Part shown: in pieces, positions 1-13,681 of the stretch
How the letters are laid out: each line of letters opens with the position of its first letter
Position numbering within the stretch: the stretch's first letter is position 1
Assembly: GCA_023512015.1 (NCBI GenBank)
Contig: JAIMAI010000001.1
Location: 1 to 64,000 of the forward strand
Length of the DNA: 64,000 bases
Direction of reading: 5' to 3'
Source of the DNA: Acidothermus sp.
GTDB lineage: Bacteria > Actinomycetota > Actinomycetes > Acidothermales > Acidothermaceae
Program-made: the position numbers and the translations under genes
Notes under the pieces: model-generated
The model's input: the letters and a program-made list of their open reading frames with translations, nothing else
Database searches by the model: none
Told to the model about the DNA's origin: nothing

Positions 1-3793
<3,793 letters not shown>

Positions 3794-3914
3794 GCGCCCG
3801 CGAGCGCTCCGCCGCGGCGCAGAAGACCAACCGAACCATAGGGCCGAAATTCACGCCGCAAACGAAACACGAGCCACGAGCCGGGGAGCGAACTCCAAAG
3901 AGGCGCGCACGGCC

Positions 3915-4193
3915 TCAGTCGTGCAGGAAGTTGTCGTAGATCTCCTTGCACTCCGGGCAGACCGGAAACCGGCTCGGATCCCGCGTCGGCACCCACACCT
4001 TTCCGCAGAGTGCACGGATCGGTGTGCCGTTCACCGCGGCTTCGAGGATTTCGTCCTTCCGCGCGTAGTGCGCGAACCGCTCGTGGTCGCCGTCTTCGTT
4101 GGAAAGACGAGTTTCGGTCCGCGTGTCGGTGCGTTCGAGGGTCATGAGTCCGCTGTCGGAATCGAGCCCAGGAGTCGTGCTCACGCCGTCCAT
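3915..4193 (-). CDS. DUF3039 family small protein
   Basis: 92 aa from ATG 4193; ERFAHYARKDEILEAAVNGTPIRALCGKVWVPTRDPSRFPVCPECKEIYDNF with paired Cys. Confidence 0.85.
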   Translation of the reverse strand: MDGVSTTPGLDSDSGLMTLERTDTRTETRLSNEDGDHERFAHYARKDEILEAAVNGTPIRALCGKVWVPTRDPSRFPVCPECKEIYDNFLHD

Positions 4194-4204
4194 GCTAACC
4201 GTCC

Positions 4205-4756
4205 TCAATTGCACGTCGGATCCGTCGGCATCGTCGCCAGCAGCGCGATCTCCCCGCCTTGACGCCGCAGCACCCGCGCCCACAGCGACTCGGGTTGCGC
4301 GGTGAACGCGTCGTCCGGCTCGGCGGCACAGACCAACCAGCCGCCGAGACGCAATTCGGTTTCCAACTGCCCCGCGGCCCAACCGGCATATCCGGCGAAT
4401 ACCCGCAACCCATCGAGCACGTCGACCAACCCGTCCGGTTCGGATTCCAGATCGATCGCCCCGAGCGAGCCGGCCAACGGCGTCCACCCTTCCGCCGCGG
4501 CCTCCGCCCTGACCCGGGCCAGACACACCACGGCTTCGGGAGTCACCGGCCCTCCGACGTGAACCACCCCCGGCTCGCTCACCAGATCCGCCCAGCGGGG
4601 CAACGCTTCCCGGGCGGACAGTCCGCTCGGCCGGTTCAGCACCACGCCGAACGCACCGTCCTCGTCGTGATCGAGCAGAAGGACGACGGTGCGTGCGAAA
4701 TTCGGGTCCTGCAGGGTGGGTGCGGCGACAAGCAGTTTGCCCGCAAGCGACTCCAT
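4205..4756 (-). CDS. YqgE/AlgH family protein
   Basis: MESLAGKLLVAAPTLQDPNFARTVVLLLDHDEDGAFGVVLNRPSG; 183 aa. Confidence 0.92.
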   Translation of the reverse strand: MESLAGKLLVAAPTLQDPNFARTVVLLLDHDEDGAFGVVLNRPSGLSAREALPRWADLVSEPGVVHVGGPVTPEAVVCLARVRAEAAAEGWTPLAGSLGAIDLESEPDGLVDVLDGLRVFAGYAGWAAGQLETELRLGGWLVCAAEPDDAFTAQPESLWARVLRRQGGEIALLATMPTDPTCN

Positions 4757-4785
4757 GGCTTCATCATGCCGCGTCGGACGGGGCT

Positions 4786-4833
4786 CGAGACACCACCTCG
4801 GACGGCGTTCGACACGCCACCTCGGACGGCGTT
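4786..4833. repeat. Short tandem repeat, ~22-24 bp unit GACAC(g)CCACCTCGGACGGCGTTC, two near-perfect copies plus one degenerate copy
   Basis: gacaccacctcggacggcgttc / gacacgccacctcggacggcgttc between yqgE and gatD. Confidence 0.8.
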
Positions 4834-4851
4834 CGACGTCCCGCCGTCCGC

Positions 4852-5628
4852 TCAGCGCCGCCAACCGGCTGCCGCCAGCCGCTCGGCACGCAAGGCCTCG
4901 ATCTCCGGCTGGGGCCACGGCGGAAGCGGTCGACCTACCACCAAACCGAGCAGGTGATCGGCGAGCTCGGGATTACGTGCGAGGGCAGGACCGTGCAGAT
5001 ACGTGCCGAGAATGCGACCTTGAACCGCGCCCTCGACGAGGTGCCCGGCCCGCTCTGTGCCGTTCCCGACTCCGGCCCGCACGAGACCCAGCGGCTGGAC
5101 GGCGGCCCCCAACGTCGTCGCCCCCGCGTGATTCTCGTAGCCGGTGAGCGGTTCGCGCAGTGGTGTCGCATCCGTGGGCTCCGCGAGCAGCTCACCGACC
5201 GCGCGACGGGAGAGCCGCGTGGTGGTCACATCGAGGAGCCCGAGTCCGGCCACCGGTCGGCCATCGGCACCCGGGAATTCGTGCCCGAGGAGCTGGAATC
5301 CGGCGCATACGGCGAAGATGACCGCGTCCCGCTCGACCGCCTGCGGCAAGGCACTGGGGCGCAGCAATTCGACCGCCGCCACCTGGGCGTCGTCCTCACC
5401 GCCTCCGAGCAGATAGAGATCGGCCTCCACCGGGACGGCGTCCCCCGGGTCGACCCGGATGACGCTCGCGGGAATGCCTCGCGCTTGAGCGCGGACGGCG
5501 AGGATGTGCGCGTTGCCCCCGTCGCCGTAAGTGCCCAGCAAGGTCGGGAAGACGGTGACGATCCTGACCTCCGACGTCGGGTGGCCCCGACCGGGCGCGC
5601 CTCGGGACAGGTTCGGGTCAACGGACAT
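4852..5628 (-). CDS. gatD: Lipid II isoglutaminyl synthase glutaminase subunit GatD
   Basis: FPTLLGTYGDGGNAHIL, CAGFQLLG (class I amidotransferase Cys motif), YLHGPALARNPELAD; adjacent to and overlapping murT. Confidence 0.9.
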   Translation of the reverse strand: MSVDPNLSRGAPGRGHPTSEVRIVTVFPTLLGTYGDGGNAHILAVRAQARGIPASVIRVDPGDAVPVEADLYLLGGGEDDAQVAAVELLRPSALPQAVERDAVIFAVCAGFQLLGHEFPGADGRPVAGLGLLDVTTTRLSRRAVGELLAEPTDATPLREPLTGYENHAGATTLGAAVQPLGLVRAGVGNGTERAGHLVEGAVQGRILGTYLHGPALARNPELADHLLGLVVGRPLPPWPQPEIEALRAERLAAAGWRR

Positions 5629-6895
5629 CGGTGTCGCCTCCGGTCCGCCGCAGCCAGTCGCGAAACGCGGTGTACGTGGCGACGAGGTCCAGCGGGGGGC
5701 CGCCGGGCGACCCCGCATCGCCGAGCTCCTGCGGCCACGGAGCCGCAAGGTCGGCCGCGACAACGTGTCGCACCCCCGCATAGAGCAGCCGCACCGCGAG
5801 GTCGTGACACCGCTCTCCGGTCGCGACCACCAGCCGTCCGGCGAGCCGTTCGAACGGCACATCCCACAGCCATGACGGGTCCCGGCCGTCGGCCGCTCGT
5901 GCGTTGATCGCAATGATGACAGGAGCGGGGGCGGGAGCAAGAACGTCGAACATCTCCACCCAGCCCGCCGGATTCTTGCCGAGCAGCAGCCGAAGTCGGC
6001 GTCCCGCATACTCCCGCACCTGGTAGCGGCCGCCCACCGATGCCACCTCACGGAACGCCGCAAGCGCCCGCTCTGGGGTGACCCCCCGCCGCGCGGCAGC
6101 AGCGAGCGCGAGGACGGCGTTGGCGCGGTTGGCCCGGCCCGGCAGCGCCAGATCGAGCCGGTAGCGGCCCGACGGGCCGGCGACGTGGTCGCCGTCCAAC
6201 CACCACGTCGGCTCGGGACGCCGCAACCCGCACCCACAGCTCCAATCGGTGTCGTCGAAGCGCAGCACCGCGCCGCATTCCGGGCAGCACGCGGCGTCGG
6301 CGCGCCACGGCTGGCCCGCTCCGACCCACACGACGTCGGGCAGCACCGACGCTGCCCACACGACGTGCGGATCGTCCGCGTTGGCGACCGCAGCGAGCGC
6401 GGGGTGGTCGGCGAACGCCGTCCGCCAGCGGCGGGCGACCATCGCCACCTCCCCCACGCGGTCGAGTTGGTCGCGGGTCAGGTTTCCGAGAACGACGGTC
6501 GCGGACGGCGTCTGTGCAAGCAGGCCGGGGAGGTAGGTCTCGTCGGCCTCGAAGACGGCGGGTGTCTGCGAATCCGGCGTGCGGGCGAGGACACTCACCA
6601 TCCCGGCCGGCATGTTCGCGCCGGAGAGGTTCGTGACGATCGGTCCCGCCGTCCGCAGCGCCGCGGCCAGCAGTCGGGTCGTCGTGGTCTTCCCGTTGGT
6701 GGCGGAGACGAACGTCACGTGCCGCCGCGCGGTGAGCCGCCCGAAAGCATCCGGGCAGGCGCTCAACACCACCCGTCCGCCGATCACTTGGCCGTCGCCG
6801 CGGCGCAGGGCTCGGGACAAGCTGCTCGCGACCGCACCCAGCCCGATCGCCGTCCGAAGACGCAGACCGGACGCGACCCGCGAGTGGGGGGACAT
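5618..6895 (-). CDS. murT: Lipid II isoglutaminyl synthase ligase subunit MurT
   Basis: FVSATNGKTTTTRLLAAALRTAGPIVTNLSGANMPAGMVSVL; 4-Cys ribbon CCPECGAVLRFDDTDWSCGCG; ATG at 6895. Confidence 0.93.
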   Translation of the reverse strand: MSPHSRVASGLRLRTAIGLGAVASSLSRALRRGDGQVIGGRVVLSACPDAFGRLTARRHVTFVSATNGKTTTTRLLAAALRTAGPIVTNLSGANMPAGMVSVLARTPDSQTPAVFEADETYLPGLLAQTPSATVVLGNLTRDQLDRVGEVAMVARRWRTAFADHPALAAVANADDPHVVWAASVLPDVVWVGAGQPWRADAACCPECGAVLRFDDTDWSCGCGLRRPEPTWWLDGDHVAGPSGRYRLDLALPGRANRANAVLALAAAARRGVTPERALAAFREVASVGGRYQVREYAGRRLRLLLGKNPAGWVEMFDVLAPAPAPVIIAINARAADGRDPSWLWDVPFERLAGRLVVATGERCHDLAVRLLYAGVRHVVAADLAAPWPQELGDAGSPGGPPLDLVATYTAFRDWLRRTGGDTDVR

Positions 6896-6900
6896 GGCTG

Positions 6901-7254
6901 CTACGGCCAGACGTGCTCTGCGGGGCCTGCCTCGGGCGAGGGGAGGTCTGTCGTCGTCCGCGCGGCAAGCTCGCTCACCGGCGGCCCCGAGATTCGCCCA
7001 GCGCGCTTCTCGGCCAGCCGACGGGGATCGGCCATTGCGTGGGTGGCCCATCCGACCAGAGTGAAGAGGACGACGATCCCCACCCCGAGGAAGAAGACCC
7101 ACGGGGTCGCGGCCACGATTCCAGCGCCTGCCACGGCGAAACCGACGGTGACCGCCGTGATGACGATCCAGGAGACGGGGCGGGAGCGGATGTGACCGTC
7201 GAACTCGGGGTCTTCGGGCGTGGCGGGGTGTCCCGCCGTCGTGTCGTGCGTCAC
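6901..7254 (-). CDS. Small two-TM membrane protein, HGxxPAAW-like
   Basis: GTG start at 7254; HIRSRPVSWIVITAVTVGFAVAGAGIVAATPWVFFLGVGIVVLFTLVGWATHAM. Confidence 0.65.
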   Translation of the reverse strand: MTHDTTAGHPATPEDPEFDGHIRSRPVSWIVITAVTVGFAVAGAGIVAATPWVFFLGVGIVVLFTLVGWATHAMADPRRLAEKRAGRISGPPVSELAARTTTDLPSPEAGPAEHVWP

Positions 7255-7303
7255 TAGCGTCGGCCCTCCGAGGCGTCGCTTCCTTTTCCGTGGTGGACGG
7301 CGG

Positions 7304-7606
7304 TCATCGCCGGGTGTCGACCTCCCCCTCCGGCTTACCCGGCGCGGCATTGGCCGGCCACCCGAAGGTATCGGTCGGTCGGCGGGGACGCTGGCCGAGT
7401 TGGACACCGGGGAGGCTCGCGGTGGGACGATCTCCGGGAGCGGGGACCGGTGTCGTCACGGGCGGAGCTCCCGGAAAGCGCGGCAACATCCCGGACGCCG
7501 GCACGGCCGGCGGAGCGGAGACTCCACCGGGTGGGGGAGCAGCGGAGGGTTGCTTCCGCCGCTCGACGGCCTCCGAAGAGGGAACAGAGATCTGGTCGTC
7601 GCCCAC
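7304..7606 (-). CDS. Hypothetical proline-rich protein
   Basis: 100-aa ORF in a gap between genes with no conserved motif seen. Confidence 0.3.
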   Translation of the reverse strand: MGDDQISVPSSEAVERRKQPSAAPPPGGVSAPPAVPASGMLPRFPGAPPVTTPVPAPGDRPTASLPGVQLGQRPRRPTDTFGWPANAAPGKPEGEVDTRR

Positions 7607-7636
7607 GTCCTCTTACATATCAGACGAGCTTGCATA

Positions 7637-8839
7637 TCACACGAGGAGGATTCCCTTCTGGACCACCCTCAGCGGCAGGGCAGCATCCGAGGAGCGCTCG
7701 TCCACCAGCAAGGCTCTCGCACGGAGGATGGACCCCGTAATCTCGGCCCGGCGCCCGAGGACTCCGTGGACCACTCGAAGGTACGACGACGTAGCCGGTT
7801 GAGTGAATCGCGCCACTGCTTCTCGAACACCCTCGACCAGGACCTTCAAACTGTCCTCAAAATCTCCCCCAATGATAACGAGTTCTGGATTGAGCATATT
7901 GACCATATCTGCCAGCACTCTCCCGATCATCCTGCCGGCTTCAATGACAGCCCGGCACGACGCCGCGTCTCCCTCGCGGACCAATGCGTCGACGTCGGCG
8001 GCACTGCGAACTTGCGGTCGAGCCGCTCGGAGCATCGCAAGGATGTGAGGTACCGCGACCACCGTCTCCAGGCAACCGCGCGCACCGCACCGGCAAATGT
8101 TTCCGTGAGGGTCGGCTTGGATGTGGCCGATTTCTCCGGCCAAGCCATTGCTCCCTCGAATAACGGAGCCATCGAGAACGACAGCGGCTCCAATACCCGT
8201 CGATACCTTTACATACAAGAGATTCCTGATCCCCCTGCCCGCTCCCACGACCAGCTCTCCGACCGCCGCAAGATTGGCGTCGTTCTCGACGACGAAGCGG
8301 ACTCCGGTACGCGCCTCGAGTTCGGCACCGGCCCGCAGGCCTGCCCAACCGGGCAAAATATTCCCCAACCATACGCGGCCGGTCTGCACGTCGACCGGTG
8401 CGGGAACCGTCGCGACTCCGCATCCGATATCGCGAAGAGAGATGCCAAGTCTGGCCGTCAATTTCAGAAGACATGCCGCCGCTACGTCGAGCGCAGCTTT
8501 CGCGTCACCGTCAATCTCGCGTTGTACGTAGACTTCAGCCGCCTGGGCGGTGTTCGGATTCTCCACTCGGCATAGCAGAGATCGGTGCTCGAAATCTATT
8601 CCCGCTACCCATCTGGGCGGCGGGACGACAGTGAGGACCGACGGTGGGCGACCGCGGGCTCGCCGTCCGTGACGCCGAAAACCGATCTCAATCACTCGAC
8701 CTTCTTGAATGAGCTCCGCGACGACACTGGACACGGTGGTGCGCGAGAGCCCGCTCAAGCGCTGCAGTTCGGCCCGGCTCCGAGGCGAGTCTGCCAACAG
8801 GCGTAAGACGGCTATCTTACTCATGTGCCGGATGTTCAT
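7637..8839 (-). CDS. ROK family (NagC-like) transcriptional regulator
   Basis: N-terminal wHTH SPRSRAELQRLSGLSRTTVSSVVAELIQEGRV; ROK Cys cluster GHIQADPHGNICRCGARGCLETV; ATG 8839 preceded by GGAGGG. Confidence 0.9.
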   Translation of the reverse strand: MNIRHMSKIAVLRLLADSPRSRAELQRLSGLSRTTVSSVVAELIQEGRVIEIGFRRHGRRARGRPPSVLTVVPPPRWVAGIDFEHRSLLCRVENPNTAQAAEVYVQREIDGDAKAALDVAAACLLKLTARLGISLRDIGCGVATVPAPVDVQTGRVWLGNILPGWAGLRAGAELEARTGVRFVVENDANLAAVGELVVGAGRGIRNLLYVKVSTGIGAAVVLDGSVIRGSNGLAGEIGHIQADPHGNICRCGARGCLETVVAVPHILAMLRAARPQVRSAADVDALVREGDAASCRAVIEAGRMIGRVLADMVNMLNPELVIIGGDFEDSLKVLVEGVREAVARFTQPATSSYLRVVHGVLGRRAEITGSILRARALLVDERSSDAALPLRVVQKGILLV

Positions 8840-9116
8840 CACGCCCTCCGCGCCCGATCGGAGTGGCGATAATATAGCACAACGGCTGACAGAATAGTCT
8901 CGACCTTGTCGCGGTACGATCACTCCGTGTGCCACGATGTAGTCATACCACGGACGACTGAAAGATTAATACCGCTCGTTTAACATAATTTGACGAAAAC
9001 GCAACTGCATTACGTCTTGACGACGACAGAAGTCCGCGACTACCGTCGGGCGCTATTGGTAGGCCACCAGGCTGTCGACGCGATTCGCTCAGCCTGGGTT
9101 GATGAAAGGGGTTCCG

Positions 9117-12074
9117 ATGAGACGACGCTTGCCATCGGTTGCCCGCCCCCGTTTCAGGCTCGCAATGGCAGGGGTGTCGGCAGTCCTCCTCACTGCAAGT
9201 AGCCTTGCCGCTCCGACCGCTCTCGCAGGAGATCGGCAATCAAGCGACAAAAATGTCTGGGGCAGTGGAACACTGACCGATGCAGAGTTGCTGAAGTTGA
9301 TTTCGCAAATGACACTTCAAGAAGAGATCGGCATGGTTCATGGTACAACCGACACGACCTGTGCGGAGCTTCCGCTTGGTTGCGTCGGTCAAGCTGGAAT
9401 TGTCGCAGGGGTACCGAGACTTGGCATCCCACCCCTACGAATGACTGACGGTCCAGCCGGTATTCGTCTCTCTCATGTCGAGACTGCGATGCCGGCACCA
9501 GTTGGTCTTGCCGCAACGTTCGATCGAGCGGCCGCACGAAGCTATGGTGAAACGATCGGCAAGGCGGGCCGCGCCACAGGGCAAGACGTCTGGCTCGGAC
9601 CGATGATTAACGAGGTGAACTACCCTACAGGTGGCCGGAACTTCGAAACGCTAGGAGAAGATCCCTACCTTCTCGGCCAGATGGCGGCGCAAGAGGTGAT
9701 CGGGGCGCAAAGCCAAGGCTTGATCGCGGAGCTGAAGCACTACATCGAGAACGACTTCGAGAACGGCCGGGGATCGACGAGCGTCGCGATCGATGACCAG
9801 ACTCTGCACGAGACCGAGCTGCTTGCCTTCGAAGCCGGGATACAAGCCGGTGCGGGCTCGATCATGTGCTCTTACAACAGAATCAACGATCTCTACGGGT
9901 GCGACAACTCGGACACTCTGATCAAGATTTTGCGTCAGCAACTCGCATTCGAAGGCTTCGTCCAGTCAGACTGGGGCGCCATTCACCAGACGGTGAATCT
10001 CGTGCACGGCGCTGACATCGAAGAGCCGCGTCCGAACTTTTTCAGTGAATCCGCACTGATGAATGCCCTCACGAACGGGACGCCGGCAACTCCAGCAACC
10101 GCAGATTACCCAGCGGAGCCAGCCATCAGTGCGCAGGAATGGAAGCAAGCCCTGGATACAGCGGTATTTCACATCCTGAAGACTATGAACGAGGCCGGCT
10201 TGCTCGAGGGCACCGAGTACGGATCGCACTTCAACGGAGTGCCTAGCCCTTACGTGCCTCCACGTCCCGATCTTTCCAGCCTTCAGGAGTCGGCCTTCCA
10301 CGTAGCGCAGAACGTCGCAGAAGAGAGCGCAACTCTTTTGAAGAACAGCGGAAGCGTGCTTCCACTCAGCAACTATGACCTCTCGGGGCGGGGAGTCGTC
10401 GTCATGGGTCCGACGGCGGTTGCCCCGTACACCGGCGTGGGAGGCAGTGCACATGTCACGCCGTACGACCCCGTCGAGAGCCCGTACGCCGCTCTCATCC
10501 GAGAGGCGGGGAACAAGGCAAGGATTTCGTACGTGCCCGGGTACGACCTCGACGGAGTCGTGATCCCGTCCTCGGTGCTCACCGCGCCGGATCCGAGCGA
10601 GAACTACCCGAACTGGACTCTCAGACCTGAGGACGCGGCCTTCGCCGGTCAGCCTGGTCTGCTGCGACAGCAAACAACCACCGATCCCGTGCCCAGTGGC
10701 GCCCAACCCGTTCTCGCAAGCGGCCCCGGAGTCGCGCCTGACCAGCTGGATTCGGTAGTTGACTACACCGGTAACCACACACTGCCACCGAACACCGGAT
10801 GGCGCTGGTCCGGAATACTCACCGCACCGAGCAATCCAGGCGGCACTGCATGGCAGCTCAAAGTGTTCGTATCTGGTCAGCAAAGTGCCCAATTGTTCAC
10901 AGATGGGCTGACGACGAATATGCGCCGCATCAATATCGGAACCTACCCGACGGCGCCGTCGTCATCGTTCGCAGCGCTGAGCGAGACTGCTCGGTCGCAT
11001 GACCCAGCTAATCCCGCTCTTCAGCAAGCCACCTGGTCCGTCACGCTCGCTCCGGGGCAGCAGGTTCATCTCGATCTGCGCGTCATCGTGGGTTCCAGCG
11101 CGGGCCAACTGCAGCTTCGCTGGGTACCTCCCGACTCGGAGCAAACTTCGATAGCACAAGCCGTCGCTGCCGCAACTAACGCCAACAAGGTGGTCATATT
11201 TGCGTACGATGACGGGACGGAAGGGCGCGACCGTGGAGGTTCCGACCAGGTGGCGGGCCTTGAATTGCCGGGTTACCAGGACGACCTCATCAGCGCTGTC
11301 GCGGCTGCGAACCCGAACACGATAGTGGTACTGAACACGGGTGATCCTCTCGTGATGCCGTGGGCAAATGCAGTGCGAGGCATCCTCGAGATGTGGTATC
11401 CCGGCCAGAAAGGCGGCCCGGCAACGGCGAATATTCTGCTCGGCAAGGCCAACCCTGGAGGACATCTGCCCGTAACCTTCCCAGCCTCGGCTACGGAAAC
11501 ACCGATGTACGATCCGAACTGCACGGACACGTCGGCCACTGGCAACTGTCCGATGTACCCGGGAGTCGTGCAGCCGAGTAAGTTCCTCCCGAATACCACG
11601 GCCAGCTACCGGACCATCACCGGCATGCAGGTCAACGGAATCTACGAGGGATACAGATGGTACGACAAACATGGCGTCACGCCGCTGTTTCCCTTTGGGT
11701 ACGGCTTGTCGTACACGACGTTCCAATACTCCTCCCTGCGCGCGAAGTCGACGGCTGACGGAGGTCTCGAGGTGAGTTTCCGCGTTCGGAATGTGGGCCG
11801 AATGGCCGGGGACGCCGTTCCTCAGGTATATATCGGCCCGTCACCCGACCTACCAGCGAGCATTCAACAAGCGGTCAACAAGCTCATCCAGTTCGACCGG
11901 GTCTCTCTACGACCAGGAGAGCAGAAGACGGTAACTGTCCACGTCGACCGCCAGCAATTGTCCTCATGGTCGAGCACCAGCCAGAGCTGGATGATCGGCA
12001 CGGGAGCACGGACACTGTGGGTGGGTTCGTCGTCGAGAGACGCTGTTCTCCAAACGACGGTCATCATCCGGTGA
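9117..12074 (+). CDS. Secreted GH3 beta-glucosidase with PA14-like insertion and C-terminal Fn3-like domain
   Basis: Signal peptide; LRMTDGPAGIR, GRNFETLGEDPYLLGQMA, FVQSDWGAIH (nucleophile motif), YPGQKGGPATANILLGKANPGGHLPVTFP, LFPFGYGLSYTTF. Confidence 0.93.
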   Translation: MRRRLPSVARPRFRLAMAGVSAVLLTASSLAAPTALAGDRQSSDKNVWGSGTLTDAELLKLISQMTLQEEIGMVHGTTDTTCAELPLGCVGQAGIVAGVPRLGIPPLRMTDGPAGIRLSHVETAMPAPVGLAATFDRAAARSYGETIGKAGRATGQDVWLGPMINEVNYPTGGRNFETLGEDPYLLGQMAAQEVIGAQSQGLIAELKHYIENDFENGRGSTSVAIDDQTLHETELLAFEAGIQAGAGSIMCSYNRINDLYGCDNSDTLIKILRQQLAFEGFVQSDWGAIHQTVNLVHGADIEEPRPNFFSESALMNALTNGTPATPATADYPAEPAISAQEWKQALDTAVFHILKTMNEAGLLEGTEYGSHFNGVPSPYVPPRPDLSSLQESAFHVAQNVAEESATLLKNSGSVLPLSNYDLSGRGVVVMGPTAVAPYTGVGGSAHVTPYDPVESPYAALIREAGNKARISYVPGYDLDGVVIPSSVLTAPDPSENYPNWTLRPEDAAFAGQPGLLRQQTTTDPVPSGAQPVLASGPGVAPDQLDSVVDYTGNHTLPPNTGWRWSGILTAPSNPGGTAWQLKVFVSGQQSAQLFTDGLTTNMRRINIGTYPTAPSSSFAALSETARSHDPANPALQQATWSVTLAPGQQVHLDLRVIVGSSAGQLQLRWVPPDSEQTSIAQAVAAATNANKVVIFAYDDGTEGRDRGGSDQVAGLELPGYQDDLISAVAAANPNTIVVLNTGDPLVMPWANAVRGILEMWYPGQKGGPATANILLGKANPGGHLPVTFPASATETPMYDPNCTDTSATGNCPMYPGVVQPSKFLPNTTASYRTITGMQVNGIYEGYRWYDKHGVTPLFPFGYGLSYTTFQYSSLRAKSTADGGLEVSFRVRNVGRMAGDAVPQVYIGPSPDLPASIQQAVNKLIQFDRVSLRPGEQKTVTVHVDRQQLSSWSSTSQSWMIGTGARTLWVGSSSRDAVLQTTVIIR

Positions 12075-12105
12075 CAAGTCCAAGGCGAGAAGAAGACGAC
12101 AGACG

Positions 12106-12144
12106 CGTCGGGCTAGGGCGAGATGTTCTCGTCCTAGCCCGACG
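12106..12144. terminator. Intrinsic-like hairpin between convergent GH3 and sigma factor genes
   Basis: CGTCGGGCTAGG..CCTAGCCCGACG perfect 12-bp outer stem; with inner CGAGA/TCTCG and one G-T pair the stem reaches ~18 bp with a 3-nt loop; no U tract. Confidence 0.85.
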
Positions 12145-12210
12145 TCGCACGGGGCTCGACGAGCCATGGTGAGAGCCGATCCCGAGCCGGCAAGCCACGG
12201 GAAACCGAAC

Positions 12211-13605
12211 TCAACTCGCCCAGTCGAGCAAGGAATCCGGGCTGTTGGGATCGCGCAGCTTGGCAAGGGCCTCCCGCTCGATCTGGCGGACTCGCTCCCG
12301 AGTGAGGCCGACGTCCCGGCCGATCTCGTCGAGGGTGTGCGGGCGGCCGCCAACCAGACCGAAGCGAAGCTGGATCACCCGTGCTTCGCGCGGGTCCAGA
12401 CCGGCCAATGCCCGATGCACGGTGTCGATCATGGCTTGATACTCGAGGGCATCGGAGGCCGCGGGAGCTTCCATGTCCTCGATGAGGTCGCCGAGCAGGG
12501 TGTCCTCGTCATCGCCGACCGGGTTGTCGAGGCTCACCGGCTGGCGAGCGTTCCGAAGCATCTCCTCGATCTGCTCGGGCGTGCGGTCAAGCTCGGCGGC
12601 AAGCTCCTCGGAGGTGGGTTCCCGACCGAGTTGCTGGTGCAGCTCGCGCTGGAGCCGAGTGAGCTTGTTGAGCTGCTCGACGACGTGCACCGGCAACCGG
12701 ATGGTCCGAGCCTGATCGGCCAGTGCGCGGGTGATGGCCTGGCGGATCCACCACATCGCGTACGTGGAGAACTTGTACCCCTTGGTGTAGTCGAACTTCT
12801 CCACCGCGCGGATCAAGCCCAGATTCCCCTCCTGGATCACATCGAGGAACGACATGCCGCGGTTGGAGTACCGCTTGGCGACCGAGACGACGAGGCGGAG
12901 GTTGGCCTCCAGCATGTGCGCCTTCGCGCGGGCACCGTCGTCCCGCACCCATTCGAGCTCGCGCCGCTGCTCCTCGGTGAGGTTGGGGTCGGCAAGCTTC
13001 ACCTCGGCGTACACGCCGGCCTCGATACGCTTCGCGAGCTCGACCTCCTGGGCCGCGTCGAGCAGCGGGGTCCGACCGATCTCGTTCAGGTAGTTGCGCA
13101 CCGGGTCGTGGGACAAGCCGGCGTCGTCCAGGTCGAGGTCGTCGACGAAGTCGTCGGCGTCGTCCTCGACCTCCCCGATGCCGCTACCGACCTTGACCAG
13201 CAGCTCCTCCTCGGTCGGCCCGTCCTCGTCGTCGATCGCCGGCTCGGGCTCGACCGCGGCGGCTTTACGGCTGGAGCGGCGAGGACGCCCGGGTGGAGCG
13301 GTGTCGGGGAGGCGCTCGGAGGCGGGCGCGGCGGCCGCGGGGTTCGCCTCGGCGACGGTCGCTTCGGCAGCGCCTGCCGTGGCGGCAGCCGTCTCCTCGG
13401 CGGTGGTGCTATCGCGCAGCGTCTCCTCGCGCGCCGTCGCGCCGACAGGCTGCTCGGCCTTCCGGCGTGCCGGGGAGCGTCTGCGACCAGAGGTGATCAT
13501 TTCTTCCTTCACTCGTGCCATCGGACTTCTGCTATCTACAACGCTTGACGTCGGAACCTGTTCCGTCGTTCGCCGCTGTCCACATTGGATCGGCATTCTC
13601 AGCAA
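12211..13605 (-). CDS. RNA polymerase principal-type sigma factor (RpoD/HrdB/SigA family)
   Basis: [104 protein letters not shown]. Confidence 0.95.
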   Translation of the reverse strand: MLRMPIQCGQRRTTEQVPTSSVVDSRSPMARVKEEMITSGRRRSPARRKAEQPVGATAREETLRDSTTAEETAAATAGAAEATVAEANPAAAAPASERLPDTAPPGRPRRSSRKAAAVEPEPAIDDEDGPTEEELLVKVGSGIGEVEDDADDFVDDLDLDDAGLSHDPVRNYLNEIGRTPLLDAAQEVELAKRIEAGVYAEVKLADPNLTEEQRRELEWVRDDGARAKAHMLEANLRLVVSVAKRYSNRGMSFLDVIQEGNLGLIRAVEKFDYTKGYKFSTYAMWWIRQAITRALADQARTIRLPVHVVEQLNKLTRLQRELHQQLGREPTSEELAAELDRTPEQIEEMLRNARQPVSLDNPVGDDEDTLLGDLIEDMEAPAASDALEYQAMIDTVHRALAGLDPREARVIQLRFGLVGGRPHTLDEIGRDVGLTRERVRQIEREALAKLRDPNSPDSLLDWAS

Positions 13606-13681
13606 CTTCTTTGAGTTGCTACCCCGCCGCGGGAGGGCTCACCCGCCGCGCGGAGCGATCGAGGAGCCTCACGCGTGGCGA

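Noticed and set aside
4693-5907. Long plus-strand ORF (404 aa)
   Set aside because: Antisense to gatD/yqgE; Arg/Gly-rich composition typical of high-GC shadow ORFs.
12166-13548. 460-aa plus-strand ORF
   Set aside because: Antisense to the clearly recognisable principal sigma factor gene.
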